This document shows, in pieces, positions 44,326 through 52,180 of a DNA stretch of 64,000 bases. The DNA is from Nonlabens agnitus. Lineage in GTDB: Bacteria > Bacteroidota > Bacteroidia > Flavobacteriales > Flavobacteriaceae. The position numbers were made by a program, and so were the translations under genes. The first letter of the stretch is position 1. The number at the start of each line of letters is the position of its first letter. Location: assembly GCF_002994045.1 (NCBI RefSeq), contig NZ_MQUC01000003.1:3014501-3078500 (forward strand), given 5' to 3'. The notes under the pieces were generated by a model. That model had not been told where the DNA came from and made no database searches. It worked only from the letters and a program-made list of their open reading frames with translations.

Positions 44326-44594
44326 AGATATTTTGGTAATAGCGCATTAAAATAAAATCGTTTTCGGAACTAAATCAAGGCTGATTTTGTATAAAATAGT
44401 CCAAGTCTATTACGTATTTGTATAAGATTCAGGATGAAAAAGTCATCTTCATAATTTTAAGGGACTATCACAAATTACTATAATTGAGTCAAGCACTATA
44501 TTTCAAATAGTTGTTCTGACTATGATGATAGTAAAAAATCCAAAAGGACTATAAAGCAAATTAAACTATATGAAAACCTAGCTTATGAATAAAA

Positions 44595-44762
44595 TCAGGG
44601 TTTAAATCCACTTAATCCAGCATTCCTGATCGCACTTTGTTTTGAAGCAAAGCCTTGACTGGATGAGGCCACAATTTCACCATTGTTAGTTGACTTGGCA
44701 TTCCAATAATATTTTTTGTTATTCCCGTTCTGCCAAACTTTGAAAAGATATTTACCAGCCAT
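44595..44762 (-). CDS. YegP/DUF1508-like small protein
   Basis: A 55-residue protein when started at the ATG 44762 (MAGKYLFKVWQNGNNKKYYW). NNGEIVASSSQGFASKQSAIRNAG matches the DUF1508 (UPF0339/YegP) repeat, normally present in one or two copies. Here there is one copy. The function of the family is unknown. The gaps 44326-44594 and 44763-44883 around it hold no gene that I can support. Confidence 0.75.
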   Translation of the reverse strand: MAGKYLFKVWQNGNNKKYYWNAKSTNNGEIVASSSQGFASKQSAIRNAGLSGFKP

Positions 44763-44883
44763 AATATATATTTTGAACTTAAAAGTAAGCAAAAAATCTC
44801 GTTCACTAATGAAACATTAATCTTCTGCTACAGAAATTTGCTAATAGGCTTATCAAGTTTTGTGAGTTCGTTGATCCTATCCA

Positions 44884-45576
44884 TCACCTCAAATTTTTAA
44901 CCATCCACGTCAATGTGACGTAGCCACTTTCTCTATAGATAACAGGGTCGTTGAATAGCTTTTGATCATTGCGGCGGTCATAGGTGCCACGTAATCCAAT
45001 TCTAAATGAAGGGCTGAGCTTTATGGTACCGCCCATTTCAAAACCTCTAAAGGGATTTGCTCCATAACTACCGCGATAGATGCGACCTATACGACCGCCG
45101 GCATAGAAGCGCAACAACTCATCATAACCAGCAACAACATTAATACCTATGGCACCGTGCCAGTCAAAATAGGTGGTCACGGGTAAACCTGTAAAATATT
45201 CAATGCCGGCCTTTGTGTAGATCCATGGACCTGCATACTCAAACTCAAATGCCTGGTTAAAACCTTTTTCTTTGATCGATGCCACTGGATCCACGTGTGT
45301 AGATATTAAAAACTGCTCATTTTTTTGCGGTCGAATGCTGTTTTGTGCCTGCAGTGATCCTATGGATAGCAGCATTATAATTACTGCAGACTTTATAGAT
45401 TCAGAAAAGCGGTACCGCAATTTTTTTAACTGGATCTCGTATTCTTCAATGATGGATAATTCTTCAACATCAGGAAATGTCTTGAATTGCTTTTCAATGT
45501 TTTTTTCAATCTCATAGGGTACGAGCGTTGATAACATGCTTTTGCCTACGGCTGTAACGGTGTCTTTAAATTTCAT
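44884..45576 (-). CDS. Protein with cytoplasmic-type start, internal signal-like segment and beta-barrel-like tail
   Basis: A 230-residue protein with an odd plan. The first 60 residues look cytoplasmic and charged. SAVIIMLLSIGSLQAQ (about 63-78) is like a signal peptide with an AQ end, yet it is internal. Residues 80-230 look like a small outer-membrane barrel (FEFEYAGPWIYTKAG, RIGLRGTYDRRN, YVTLTWMVKNLR). It might be a fusion, or two overlapping starts may be used. In a provirus it could modify the host surface. Confidence 0.55.
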   Translation of the reverse strand: MKFKDTVTAVGKSMLSTLVPYEIEKNIEKQFKTFPDVEELSIIEEYEIQLKKLRYRFSESIKSAVIIMLLSIGSLQAQNSIRPQKNEQFLISTHVDPVASIKEKGFNQAFEFEYAGPWIYTKAGIEYFTGLPVTTYFDWHGAIGINVVAGYDELLRFYAGGRIGRIYRGSYGANPFRGFEMGGTIKLSPSFRIGLRGTYDRRNDQKLFNDPVIYRESGYVTLTWMVKNLR

Positions 45577-45606
45577 TTGTGGTAGTATTAAGGTTATTGT
45601 TGTTGA

Positions 45607-45640
45607 AAATATCCAGCGCCATTGTTGGCGCTGGATATTT
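45607..45640. terminator. 15-bp perfect hairpin between small genes
   Basis: AAATATCCAGCGCCA and TGGCGCTGGATATTT pair perfectly around a TTGT loop. It follows the 67-residue gene on the minus strand and precedes the leader CAACAACAATAACCTTA of the barrel-like gene. Terminator or leader structure. Confidence 0.6.
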
Positions 45641-45645
45641 CATTT

Positions 45646-45849
45646 TTAGAGTTTCTTCAAGTAGTTCAAACCGCGATCGTCGCCTAGGTTTTCACGGCTG
45701 TTAGCGGTTTTGGCTACCTTTTTGGCATCTTTGAGCTCACCAGGTATCTCTTTGATCCTAGTTAGTCCATCGCGTACCCAATTGCGGCCATGCTCTCGTA
45801 TGGCATTGAATCTGGGTTCTTTTTTCTGGGTTGTTTCTTCTGTACTCAT
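45646..45849 (-). CDS. Small charged element protein, 67 residues
   Basis: A highly charged, mainly helical small protein (begins MSTEETTQKKEPRFNAIREHG, RNWVRDGLTRIKEIPGELKDA). No known family. It ends just before a strong hairpin. Confidence 0.5.
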   Translation of the reverse strand: MSTEETTQKKEPRFNAIREHGRNWVRDGLTRIKEIPGELKDAKKVAKTANSRENLGDDRGLNYLKKL

Positions 45850-45889
45850 GATTGTTGAATTAAATATTACAGTCCATTATGGCCGACTG

Positions 45890-46108
45890 TTACGCCTTTT
45901 TATCTCTTTTATTCATTTCACGTTGTAGTATCTCGATGGCATCAATAAGCACTTCATTTTGTTGTTGAGCCATTGATAGTTCGTTATCCAGTTCAATGCG
46001 GTGCCATGGGTCCAATGGAGAGGCTTGTGATCGTTCCAGGTTCACGATTCGTTTCTTGACGGTGCGGCGGTAGGTGTTGAGTATCTTTTGACAACTGGAT
46101 AGATTCAT
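45890..46108 (-). CDS. Small helical element protein
   Basis: A 72-residue frame from ATG 46108 (MNLSSCQKILNTYRRTVKKR). Charged and helical, ending LQREMNKRDKKA. It overlaps the end of the upstream gene by 116 bp in another frame, so one of the two ends may not be real; the codon style favours this frame in the overlap. The longer start at 46216 is inside a frame that is clearly coding for the neighbour. Confidence 0.45.
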   Translation of the reverse strand: MNLSSCQKILNTYRRTVKKRIVNLERSQASPLDPWHRIELDNELSMAQQQNEVLIDAIEILQREMNKRDKKA

Positions 46109-46451
46109 AATGTACCGGTAATTGTGAGTGAACTGCATTCTTGAACTTGTCAAGCTGTGCATCCAATCCATGTGACTTTTGATATTCAAGAATGGCATTG
46201 TAGATAAACCGGGCATCGTGTAACTCTAGGGTCAATCGATACTGATTAGGTGGGTACCGTTTATTGAGCCTCGCGTTAAGGTTATACCATAGGTGTATGC
46301 CTATGCTGTAGATGATCTCTATATAGCCCTCATAGGTGTTTTGACTTGCCAGTAGGTTGTTGACCTGCACGGTTTTCCATTTTACCACGTCACGCAGGTC
46401 GTAGAGTAATGTTCTAGGGATTTGGGTAACGGTGATCTTGTCTCTTTGCAT
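45993..46451 (-). CDS. Element protein, 152 residues, C-terminus uncertain
   Basis: Starts MQRDKITVTQIPRTLLYDLRD; residues 1-110 look like a normal helical protein (NARLNKRYPPNQYRLTLELHDARF). The last 38 residues lie in the overlap with the next gene and look unlike the rest, which could mean a frameshift or an overlap. No family recognised. The upstream gene ends 1 bp before its start. Confidence 0.5.
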   Translation of the reverse strand: MQRDKITVTQIPRTLLYDLRDVVKWKTVQVNNLLASQNTYEGYIEIIYSIGIHLWYNLNARLNKRYPPNQYRLTLELHDARFIYNAILEYQKSHGLDAQLDKFKNAVHSQLPVHYESIQLSKDTQHLPPHRQETNREPGTITSLSIGPMAPH

Positions 46452-46452
46452 A

Positions 46453-46779
46453 TTAATTGTTGTGGGTTAGCTTTCGCGAAAGCGTACTTATCGCATTATC
46501 TGGTTTGATTTTCTCAATAAAGGAACCTGTTCTATTGTTATAGAAATAGAGCCAGTTAGTATAGGGCAACAGGTGTGCTTTTTTCTCATGCAGGAACTTG
46601 AGCAACTTTTGTTTGTTGAACTCAAAATCCTTGGCATTGTGTGCCAGCATGGAAAAGAGGTAGGGATTATGTCCATTATGCTTTAAGTGTTTCCCCTTCA
46701 CATGTAGCATGATTCCCATTTTATATTCACTGTGTACGGTGCAACTTATCTCGCACCGGTCGCATTTCTTCTTTGCCAT
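46453..46779 (-). CDS. Small CxxC element protein, 108 residues
   Basis: MAKKKCDRCEISCTVHSEYKM at the start contains CDRC and a further Cys, a possible metal site. Basic and helical after that. The C-terminal ISTLSRKLTHNN includes residues encoded by a palindromic repeat copy (46470-46484). Unknown function; early operon. Confidence 0.55.
   Translation of the reverse strand: MAKKKCDRCEISCTVHSEYKMGIMLHVKGKHLKHNGHNPYLFSMLAHNAKDFEFNKQKLLKFLHEKKAHLLPYTNWLYFYNNRTGSFIEKIKPDNAISTLSRKLTHNN
46470..46484. repeat. Palindromic repeat, copy 13 (3' end of a small gene)
   Basis: GCTTTCGCGAAAGCG, read in frame as LSRKL in the last codons of the CxxC gene. Confidence 0.8.
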
Positions 46780-46783
46780 GATC

Positions 46784-47239
46784 CTATTTGTTTGTGGAAT
46801 GACCTACCGGTGAATACTTAAATATGCCGCCCTCGCGACGTAGATCATGGGATATGGTATAGAAGTACTTGAGCGCCCGTTTGTAATCTGGTGCCGTTAT
46901 TGTCACCTGCTTATGACTGCCAAAGAAGAAGATCTCACGCTGGTCTGCAGGTTGTCTTTTGGCATAATGTTTCCTGCGGCGTTCTTCATTCAATTGTGCC
47001 TGTACATCTGGATTCATTTTATGCATGATCTCAATATGCTTATCACGATTTGCAAAGGTGTCCAGGCCACGAATGAACATGTAGCTAAAGAATGAAAAAC
47101 TGCACAACAACGTGACCAACAATAGCAAATGCCAGAAGGATAAAGGTTGATTGCGTAAGAGAATAAGGGCTAGGCCACTAGCTAACGTGACTAGTATGGT
47201 GGCATAGAAATGCCACGTTTGCTTTAAATAAGATGTCAT
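46784..47239 (-). CDS. Two-helix membrane protein of the early operon
   Basis: A 151-residue protein with two hydrophobic helices in residues about 10-65 (FYATILVTLASGLALILL, WHLLLLVTLLCSFSFFSYMF) and a basic soluble C-terminal part with a GSHKQVTITAPDYKRALKYF segment. No family recognised. Its leader on the minus strand carries the hairpin and CCTTAACCCTTCGAC motif shared with 54650-54714. Confidence 0.55.
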   Translation of the reverse strand: MTSYLKQTWHFYATILVTLASGLALILLRNQPLSFWHLLLLVTLLCSFSFFSYMFIRGLDTFANRDKHIEIMHKMNPDVQAQLNEERRRKHYAKRQPADQREIFFFGSHKQVTITAPDYKRALKYFYTISHDLRREGGIFKYSPVGHSTNK

Positions 47240-47269
47240 TGTCGAAGGGTTAAGGTGTTGTTGTTGTTT

Positions 47270-47291
47270 TATAGCGCGATGGTGGTAGTGC
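47270..47291. promoter_or_regulatory. Leader hairpin with a CTACCACC loop
   Basis: AGCGC and GCGCT form a short stem whose minus-strand loop contains CTACCACCA, followed by a CAACACCTTAACCCTTCGAC leader and the ATG at 47239. The same arrangement recurs near 54681. Confidence 0.4.
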
Positions 47292-47311
47292 GCTGGTTAA
47301 TAGGTTGTAAT

Positions 47312-48559
47312 TTACAATTTTAGGTTATTAATTTCTTCAATCATTTTAAAAAGTTCTAGTACTTCTAACGGCACTACAGCATTGCCATATCCTTTGATCG
47401 TTTCACGTCGCCATTTTGAAAAGGTAATACCGTCCAGTCCGTCGGGAATCCCATCATTTCTGCCACAAATAGGGGATTCAGTCGGGAAGTCTCGCCAATT
47501 GTTGGATCCATTTTTGTAATGCGTTCTACAATGCTGTCGTGCCTTTTGGCTTGTGATGGTGGTAAGGTTATATTTTTGAAATCGTTGACCGTTGGGGTTG
47601 GCCACATTTCGTGAACCTTTTCCCTCAAGTTGCTGCAACCTCCTTGATTTGCTGCCGTGCTGCGTTCTGCTGGCTTTCTTACATCTGTACGGTGATCCAT
47701 GGTTGATGGCGTTGGTAACAATCCTTTTCCCATTTGATATTCTACGTTTGCCTCGAGGTAAGTCATGGCCTTGGAATGCCCTTGCCTTGCTGCTCGTGTT
47801 TTGTAACCTTCTTGGCCAGTTGTTGTTGGTGTAGGAAGTAAACTCAAATCGATTGGTTTGCTTTGGCCTTTGTCGCATTGCTTCAAGCCTTGTGTTTGAA
47901 CTGTAGGTAGTAACTGTGCTGCGACGGTAAGCGGCTGGCCGCCTTGTGCGTAGTTTATAGTTCGCTCGTTTGCAGAATCCGTCGTTACTGTAGGCAATAA
48001 ACCAGCATCGATCTCTTTTGTGCGGTGCGTTGACACCTGCAGCCGGTATAATAAACGGTGTGACCTCGTATCCCATTTCTTCAAAATCTTTACAAATTCT
48101 GTTGATGACGGTTTCTCGTTCCACTGATCTATAATGGTCTTTGCCGCCAGTACGGTGCTGGGTTTCCACTTGAGTTTTACCCGTTGGGAAAACCATACTG
48201 GTGATTCCAGCAACATTTTCTGCAATAACCCATGGCGGCATGATTTCTTTAATAGCGCGGCGCATTTGCGGCCAGAGGTGACGGTCATCTGTCGTTCCTT
48301 TTCTGTTTCCTGCAAGGCTGAATGGTTGGCACGGGAAACCACCTGTAAGAATGTCGACCTTGTGTCTCCAAAATCTAAAGTCTGTTGTTGTGATGTCATT
48401 GTAAAGTGTTGCGTTAGGCCAGTAATGATTTAATATTTGACGACAAAAAGGATCTATTTCACATTGAAATAATGTTTCCCAATCCATTTCATCTGCAGCA
48501 ATATCAAAACCACCTAATCCAGTGAATAGTGATGCTGCCGTAAATGGTTGCTGGATCAT
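47312..48559 (-). CDS. DNA (cytosine-5) methyltransferase
   Basis: A 415-residue C5 methyltransferase. Motif I LFTGLGGFDIA is near residue 11, motif IV GGFPCQPFS with catalytic Cys77 near residue 73, motif VI AENVAG near residue 115, motif VIII RDRCWFIA near residue 180, and the end has KGYGNAVVP near residue 389 (motif IX-X). The target-recognition region (about 188-345) is unusually rich in Asn, Thr and Arg, with a repeating YSND/YSSN/YTNN/ANPN rhythm. That is because the same DNA also encodes a second recognisable module in the +1 frame. Likely protects the element DNA from host restriction. No cognate nuclease is near. Confidence 0.85.
   Translation of the reverse strand: MIQQPFTAASLFTGLGGFDIAADEMDWETLFQCEIDPFCRQILNHYWPNATLYNDITTTDFRFWRHKVDILTGGFPCQPFSLAGNRKGTTDDRHLWPQMRRAIKEIMPPWVIAENVAGITSMVFPTGKTQVETQHRTGGKDHYRSVERETVINRICKDFEEMGYEVTPFIIPAAGVNAPHKRDRCWFIAYSNDGFCKRANYKLRTRRPAAYRRSTVTTYSSNTRLEAMRQRPKQTNRFEFTSYTNNNWPRRLQNTSSKARAFQGHDLPRGKRRISNGKRIVTNAINHGSPYRCKKASRTQHGSKSRRLQQLEGKGSRNVANPNGQRFQKYNLTTITSQKARQHCRTHYKNGSNNWRDFPTESPICGRNDGIPDGLDGITFSKWRRETIKGYGNAVVPLEVLELFKMIEEINNLKL
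47374..48399 (-). CDS. Overlapping +1-frame ORF with a second methyltransferase C-terminal module
   Basis: A 341-codon open frame inside the methyltransferase gene, +1 relative to it. Its first part only shadows the catalytic domain, but from 48003 onwards (about 209 residues) it reads GLLPTVTTDS, QLLPTVQTQG, SLLPTPTTTG, GLLPTPSTMD, MWPTPTVNDFK and then SRLNPLFVAEMMGFPTDWT followed by LPFQNG. The LPTPT repeats and the LNPxFVxEMMGFP end are a known C-terminal module of phage and Bacteroidota methyltransferases. A +1 shift near GATCGATGCTGG would join it to the catalytic half. Dual coding is likely; whether both are made is not known. Confidence 0.5.
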   Translation of the reverse strand: MTSQQQTLDFGDTRSTFLQVVSRANHSALQETEKERQMTVTSGRKCAALLKKSCRHGLLQKMLLESPVWFSQRVKLKWKPSTVLAAKTIIDQWNEKPSSTEFVKILKKWDTRSHRLLYRLQVSTHRTKEIDAGLLPTVTTDSANERTINYAQGGQPLTVAAQLLPTVQTQGLKQCDKGQSKPIDLSLLPTPTTTGQEGYKTRAARQGHSKAMTYLEANVEYQMGKGLLPTPSTMDHRTDVRKPAERSTAANQGGCSNLREKVHEMWPTPTVNDFKNITLPPSQAKRHDSIVERITKMDPTIGETSRLNPLFVAEMMGFPTDWTVLPFQNGDVKRSKDMAML

Positions 48560-50310
48560 CCTTCAAGTTTTAAATTAATGCGTTCCTGCTGTTCAAATTC
48601 TGGAATGCGGTTTTTATATTCTGCTAGGTTTTTACTCACGTGGTAATAGAAATCGTTGTACGTGATTTTGTTGCGTAGGTATTTGCGTGTTACCCGTATC
48701 ATTTTGGTACGTCTGGACCTGCGATAAACGCGGCGACGTGCTTCACTTTCCCTTTGTTCTTTCAATTTTTGGGATTGTTCTTTCTCTTTTTCGGCATATC
48801 GATGCAGTTTGTTGGTGACTACATAACCGCCATCATCTGGCTTGGTGCGCAAGGGATCAAAGTATTTTGAAGGGAACAATGGGTTCCATTTTGGGTTGTT
48901 TTTCATGAAGTCAACAACAATGCGCAATCGTTCCATGTGCTTTGCAAAATGTTCTAACATTGTGTTTTTACCGACTAAATCACCGTTTGAACGGTAAAAA
49001 TTCTTTGTAATCAACTTCAAGGCAGTAATCCACACTGGCATGAATACGGTTTTACCTATCCAGATACGAGCAGCGGCACGAGCAAATTCCTGGCTCAAGA
49101 AAATGGCTAACCGTTCCTCATTGATCAAGTCATTTTTAACCATCGATTCTACCTGGTCACGCTTAATGATCTGGTGGTAATCGTGCTGGCCAGCGCTCAG
49201 TTCCTTTGCTAGTTGTGGGATGGTTGTTGTTGCAGCAAGCAGCTGGTCCAATTCTCTTTCCCTAGGATTGCGATAAACCGCCTCTTTTTTTTCGGTGGTC
49301 GCTGGCGCTTCAATTTTTTTGACATCTTGCAGAGGAGTGTTTAAGTAAAAATCATTTGAAGGAATGAGCGGTAGCGAATCCTTTCCAGAGCTCGTTAGAG
49401 CTCCATTATTTTTAATATTATCTTTAAGAAAAGTACTTACACATCTATCTTGCAATTCTTTCTTACTTTCAGAATTAACTAACTGATTATCAGTGGTGCG
49501 TTTTTGAGAGCTCGAAGGATCCCAAAGGATCAAAATTTCCTTGTTAATGTAGGCACTGCGACCATCATTAGAGCCATGGAAAGCACCATATACAAGCACG
49601 CCAGCTTCTTCTAATCGTTGACGGTGGTTGTACATGGTTTTCTTGCAAACATCGCTGTTAAGCGCTCCATTGGCTCTTTTTGATACACTTAGGTTATGAC
49701 AATTAAACTCTAATGGGATCAATGCCTTTGGCGGCCTGTTGGCAATCCTGCGCCACGTTTGAGTGTGTTTTTTGATCGCACCACTATACCAATACAACAA
49801 CGTCATAAACGTGTCCTTATGGGTTTTACCTAATGCATAGGCTTTGGCCATAGGCAGTATGTTCCCATGTGCAATATTAAACTCACGCACGGCCTGATTA
49901 TAGAGGTAAACATTTTTAGGCTTGATGCTCATCGCCTTTTTCATGTCAAAAGTGGCCTGATTCCATTTGTCATCGCTCCACCTTACCGGTTTGTTCCAGT
50001 TCTTCCTGATCCATGCGTTAAGGAAAGTTTGTTGCGTGGTCGTCAATCCTTTCTCATGTTGTTGTTGCACCTTTTCATTAACCAGGTCGCCCATGGCGTT
50101 ATAAGTCATGACGTACCTCTTATACTGCTGTGCATAGAGTAGGTAATTATCAATGGTAGCTTGCCGGCATGCGCTGGTAATGTAGATCTCGCCATAGTTG
50201 GCCATGGGATCACCGTTGATGAATTGTTGTTGATCGTCTAGTGTAGCTGGTGTGGTGATCACATTAAGCGATACCGCTGGATTGAGTTGTATGTTATAGT
50301 CAATGATCAT
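48556..50310 (-). CDS. Large early protein with winged-helix-like segment, possible replication initiator
   Basis: A 584-residue protein. The middle (residues about 200-270) looks like a winged helix or HTH (NSDVCKKTMYNHRQRLEEAGVL), the rest is helical, and the C-terminus is strongly basic (RRVYRRSRRTKMIRVTRKYL). Its stop overlaps the methyltransferase start as ATGA. The largest early gene with DNA-binding features is the best replication-protein candidate of the element, but no Rep family motif was identified. Confidence 0.5.
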   Translation of the reverse strand: MIIDYNIQLNPAVSLNVITTPATLDDQQQFINGDPMANYGEIYITSACRQATIDNYLLYAQQYKRYVMTYNAMGDLVNEKVQQQHEKGLTTTQQTFLNAWIRKNWNKPVRWSDDKWNQATFDMKKAMSIKPKNVYLYNQAVREFNIAHGNILPMAKAYALGKTHKDTFMTLLYWYSGAIKKHTQTWRRIANRPPKALIPLEFNCHNLSVSKRANGALNSDVCKKTMYNHRQRLEEAGVLVYGAFHGSNDGRSAYINKEILILWDPSSSQKRTTDNQLVNSESKKELQDRCVSTFLKDNIKNNGALTSSGKDSLPLIPSNDFYLNTPLQDVKKIEAPATTEKKEAVYRNPRERELDQLLAATTTIPQLAKELSAGQHDYHQIIKRDQVESMVKNDLINEERLAIFLSQEFARAAARIWIGKTVFMPVWITALKLITKNFYRSNGDLVGKNTMLEHFAKHMERLRIVVDFMKNNPKWNPLFPSKYFDPLRTKPDDGGYVVTNKLHRYAEKEKEQSQKLKEQRESEARRRVYRRSRRTKMIRVTRKYLRNKITYNDFYYHVSKNLAEYKNRIPEFEQQERINLKLEG

Positions 50311-50600
50311 GCGAAATATTGTTGTTGTTCCTCTTTTGTATAGAAGTTGGACGTTTTAATTCGCTTTCGCGAAAGCAGAATCTCATAAAACCCTGGGCTA
50401 TTCTCCACAAAGTCCAGGAACTTTGTAAAATGCTCAGGATCCTTATCACGCCGCAGCTTCTCTTTATAGATGAACTGGTTTTGAAATGTGAATACCCTTA
50501 CTTTTTCTGCTCTTATGCTCAATAGGCATAGTACAATCATTACCGCTATAAAGGCGAGACTTATGAGGTTGAGTAAGGATAGGTTGAAATGTAAGTCCAT
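50307..50600 (-). CDS. Small one-helix membrane protein
   Basis: A 97-residue protein with an N-terminal hydrophobic helix (LISLAFIAVMIVLCLLSI) and a charged cytoplasmic part containing residues from a palindromic repeat (LLSRKR). ATGA overlap with the next gene. Unknown. Confidence 0.55.
   Translation of the reverse strand: MDLHFNLSLLNLISLAFIAVMIVLCLLSIRAEKVRVFTFQNQFIYKEKLRRDKDPEHFTKFLDFVENSPGFYEILLSRKRIKTSNFYTKEEQQQYFA
50360..50376. repeat. Palindromic repeat, copy 14 (inside a small gene)
   Basis: TTCGCTTTCGCGAAAGC within the 97-residue gene. Confidence 0.8.
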
Positions 50601-50602
50601 GG

Positions 50603-50917
50603 TTATGCTTTTGAAGTTCCTTCAACGCCTCGCGCTTTGCGGTCGTTAGTGCGCTGTTGCAAAGCGGCTTTGGCTCTTTTAAGTCCTACTAATGCTTCTA
50701 TGTTGTAACCGCTGTAATTTCTGTCATTGAGAGTGGTTATGCGGTCAATGAGTACATCCAAAACCTCTTCATCAGTGGTACCTGGAAAAACATATTTTTC
50801 AGTTCCATCATCATTGAAGGTCTTATGAACAAATCTTAAATGTTGACCATTTTCTGGAAATTCAGCGCTTGAATCGTGTTGTAAGAAATAGCTATGTGCT
50901 GGTGTCAATATTTTCAT
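50603..50917 (-). CDS. Small early protein, 104 residues
   Basis: Starts MKILTPAHSYFLQHDSSAEF; contains FVHKTFNDDGTEKYVFPGTTDEEVLDVLIDR and a charged helical end. The middle resembles small phage early proteins that carry an acb-like QLRFVHK start, but no certain family. It precedes the 97-residue membrane protein by 2 bp. Confidence 0.55.
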   Translation of the reverse strand: MKILTPAHSYFLQHDSSAEFPENGQHLRFVHKTFNDDGTEKYVFPGTTDEEVLDVLIDRITTLNDRNYSGYNIEALVGLKRAKAALQQRTNDRKARGVEGTSKA

Positions 50918-50929
50918 TTAGTAGTGGTT

Positions 50930-51286
50930 TTAGAAGGTTAATTCTATATCGGTCAAAGTCCAATAGCAATGTTTTTTGAGTATAGCATCCACTTGATTAG
51001 ATATATCTGTACAATCCAGCTCTTTTAATGCTTCATACACATTGTCGTCATCCCGTCCACTTTCCTCAGCTTCATTGTCAGAGATAACATCAATTAAGAG
51101 TTCTTTGATTTGATCATTTGAAAAAGTGAATGTTTTAGGTATTTTGCTTGCTAAAACAAAAGTTTGATGATCAAAATCTGCTATGGTTAATTCTTCAACT
51201 TTATGAAGTGACTGCCATTCTTTAGAAGGGCTGCCACAATGAGTGTAACCTTCTTTTAACGCTTGCTTTATTGTTAGTTTTTCCAT
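50930..51286 (-). CDS. Small early protein, 118 residues
   Basis: An acidic protein (MEKLTIKQALKEGYTHCG at the start, IKELLIDVISDNEAEESGRDDDN in the middle). No known family; the acidic character would allow DNA mimicry but there is no evidence for it. Part of the early minus-strand run. Confidence 0.5.
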   Translation of the reverse strand: MEKLTIKQALKEGYTHCGSPSKEWQSLHKVEELTIADFDHQTFVLASKIPKTFTFSNDQIKELLIDVISDNEAEESGRDDDNVYEALKELDCTDISNQVDAILKKHCYWTLTDIELTF

Positions 51287-51298
51287 GGTTGATTGGTT

Positions 51299-51523
51299 TT
51301 AATTGACACCAAATTTGTTAGGAGTACGATTTGCTATTGCTGTCACATATTGGTGACCAGTAACAACAGAATCCCTTCGATTAATAATTTCTTTGATGGT
51401 ATAATCACCGCCACGACCGTGGAAAGTCTCACCTATAAAGGTTTCATTGTTGTTGGGTTCAAAAAATGTTATTTGCTGTTCACCAACTTTGTGATTGTCA
51501 AAAATTGCTAGTTGCATGCTCAT
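51299..51523 (-). CDS. Small early protein, 74 residues
   Basis: Starts MSMQLAIFDNHKVGEQQITF and looks beta-rich (GETFHGRGGDYTIKEI). Unrecognised. Its leader carries the AACAACTACCACATG motif. Confidence 0.5.
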   Translation of the reverse strand: MSMQLAIFDNHKVGEQQITFFEPNNNETFIGETFHGRGGDYTIKEIINRRDSVVTGHQYVTAIANRTPNKFGVN

Positions 51524-51538
51524 GTGGTAGTTGTTAGG

Positions 51539-51853
51539 TTATTGTTTGTCTAAATAGTTAGATAGAATCACGTTGCAGTACCACCCTATTATGATAGCTG
51601 CTAGGATTACGGCAAACGTGATCTTTTCTTCTTTTGATAATAGTGGCGTTTCATCATCGAGTTCAACATCTTTATTCGATTCGGTTTGTAGAACCTCTAA
51701 TAATTCTTTGGGTGTGAAATGGTATTCATCAACTATTTCATCAGTTCCAAACTTGCCGCTATCGCTCCAAAATACCATGTTGACCTCTCCATCATTTTGC
51801 TCAATGTCAACCGTGTATTTAAAATTTTGAGGATCTTTATAAAGTAAACTCAT
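51539..51853 (-). CDS. Small membrane protein, 104 residues
   Basis: Soluble acidic N-terminal part (MSLLYKDPQNFKYTVDIEQN, VDEYHFTPKELLEVLQ) and one C-terminal helix (KITFAVILAAIIIGWYCNVIL), so probably tail-anchored. The start overlaps the TGA of a 37-residue frame as ATGA. Unknown family. Confidence 0.55.
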   Translation of the reverse strand: MSLLYKDPQNFKYTVDIEQNDGEVNMVFWSDSGKFGTDEIVDEYHFTPKELLEVLQTESNKDVELDDETPLLSKEEKITFAVILAAIIIGWYCNVILSNYLDKQ

Positions 51854-51963
51854 GTGGTAGTTGTTAGGTTGTTACTAGTTGATAGAATGATTACGGCCAT
51901 GACCATTATTATTATGATCATTACAATGGTTTTAAACCATAAGGAATTGTTGTTATTGCTCAT
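51850..51963 (-). CDS. Tiny single-helix membrane peptide, 37 residues
   Basis: MSNNNNSLWFKTIVMIIII is followed by more Ile/Met/Val and a short polar tail. It overlaps the next ATG as ATGA and the upstream gene by 11 bp. Length and helix suggest a small membrane peptide; it is too short for most gene finders. Confidence 0.45.
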   Translation of the reverse strand: MSNNNNSLWFKTIVMIIIIMVMAVIILSTSNNLTTTT

Positions 51964-52180
51964 TAGTTTTTTCTATTTGCTCTCTTAAATTTTTTAAGTC
52001 TTTATGTGTGAATCCCATCATAAATAGCCCTGTTTTAATTCCTGATATTCTCCCTTCAGACCTTTCAGATCTAAATTTTAGATTATCAACAATTTCGTCT
52101 TCATACATTTTTAAAAGACATAATCTCTGCTGCTTAATATTGAGCCTTTTGATTGGCTTTATTTCTATTTTACACATCAC
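51953..52180 (-). CDS. Small basic early protein, 75 residues
   Basis: A Lys-rich helical protein (MMCKIEIKPIKRLNIKQQRL at the start, LKNLREQIEKTNEQ at the end). Starts on the stop of the NdpA-like gene (ATGA). Family unknown. Confidence 0.5.
   Translation of the reverse strand: MMCKIEIKPIKRLNIKQQRLCLLKMYEDEIVDNLKFRSERSEGRISGIKTGLFMMGFTHKDLKNLREQIEKTNEQ

Noticed and set aside
44612..44806. Second minus-strand frame over the YegP-like gene
   Set aside because: It has no recognisable protein character, while the other frame matches DUF1508.
46109..46216. Upstream start of the small gene at 45890
   Set aside because: This part is clearly the coding region of the neighbour in another frame.
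48004..48399. First 130 codons of the +1-frame ORF as a real domain
   Set aside because: They only shadow the catalytic half of the methyltransferase and show no family motif; the supported part begins at 48003.
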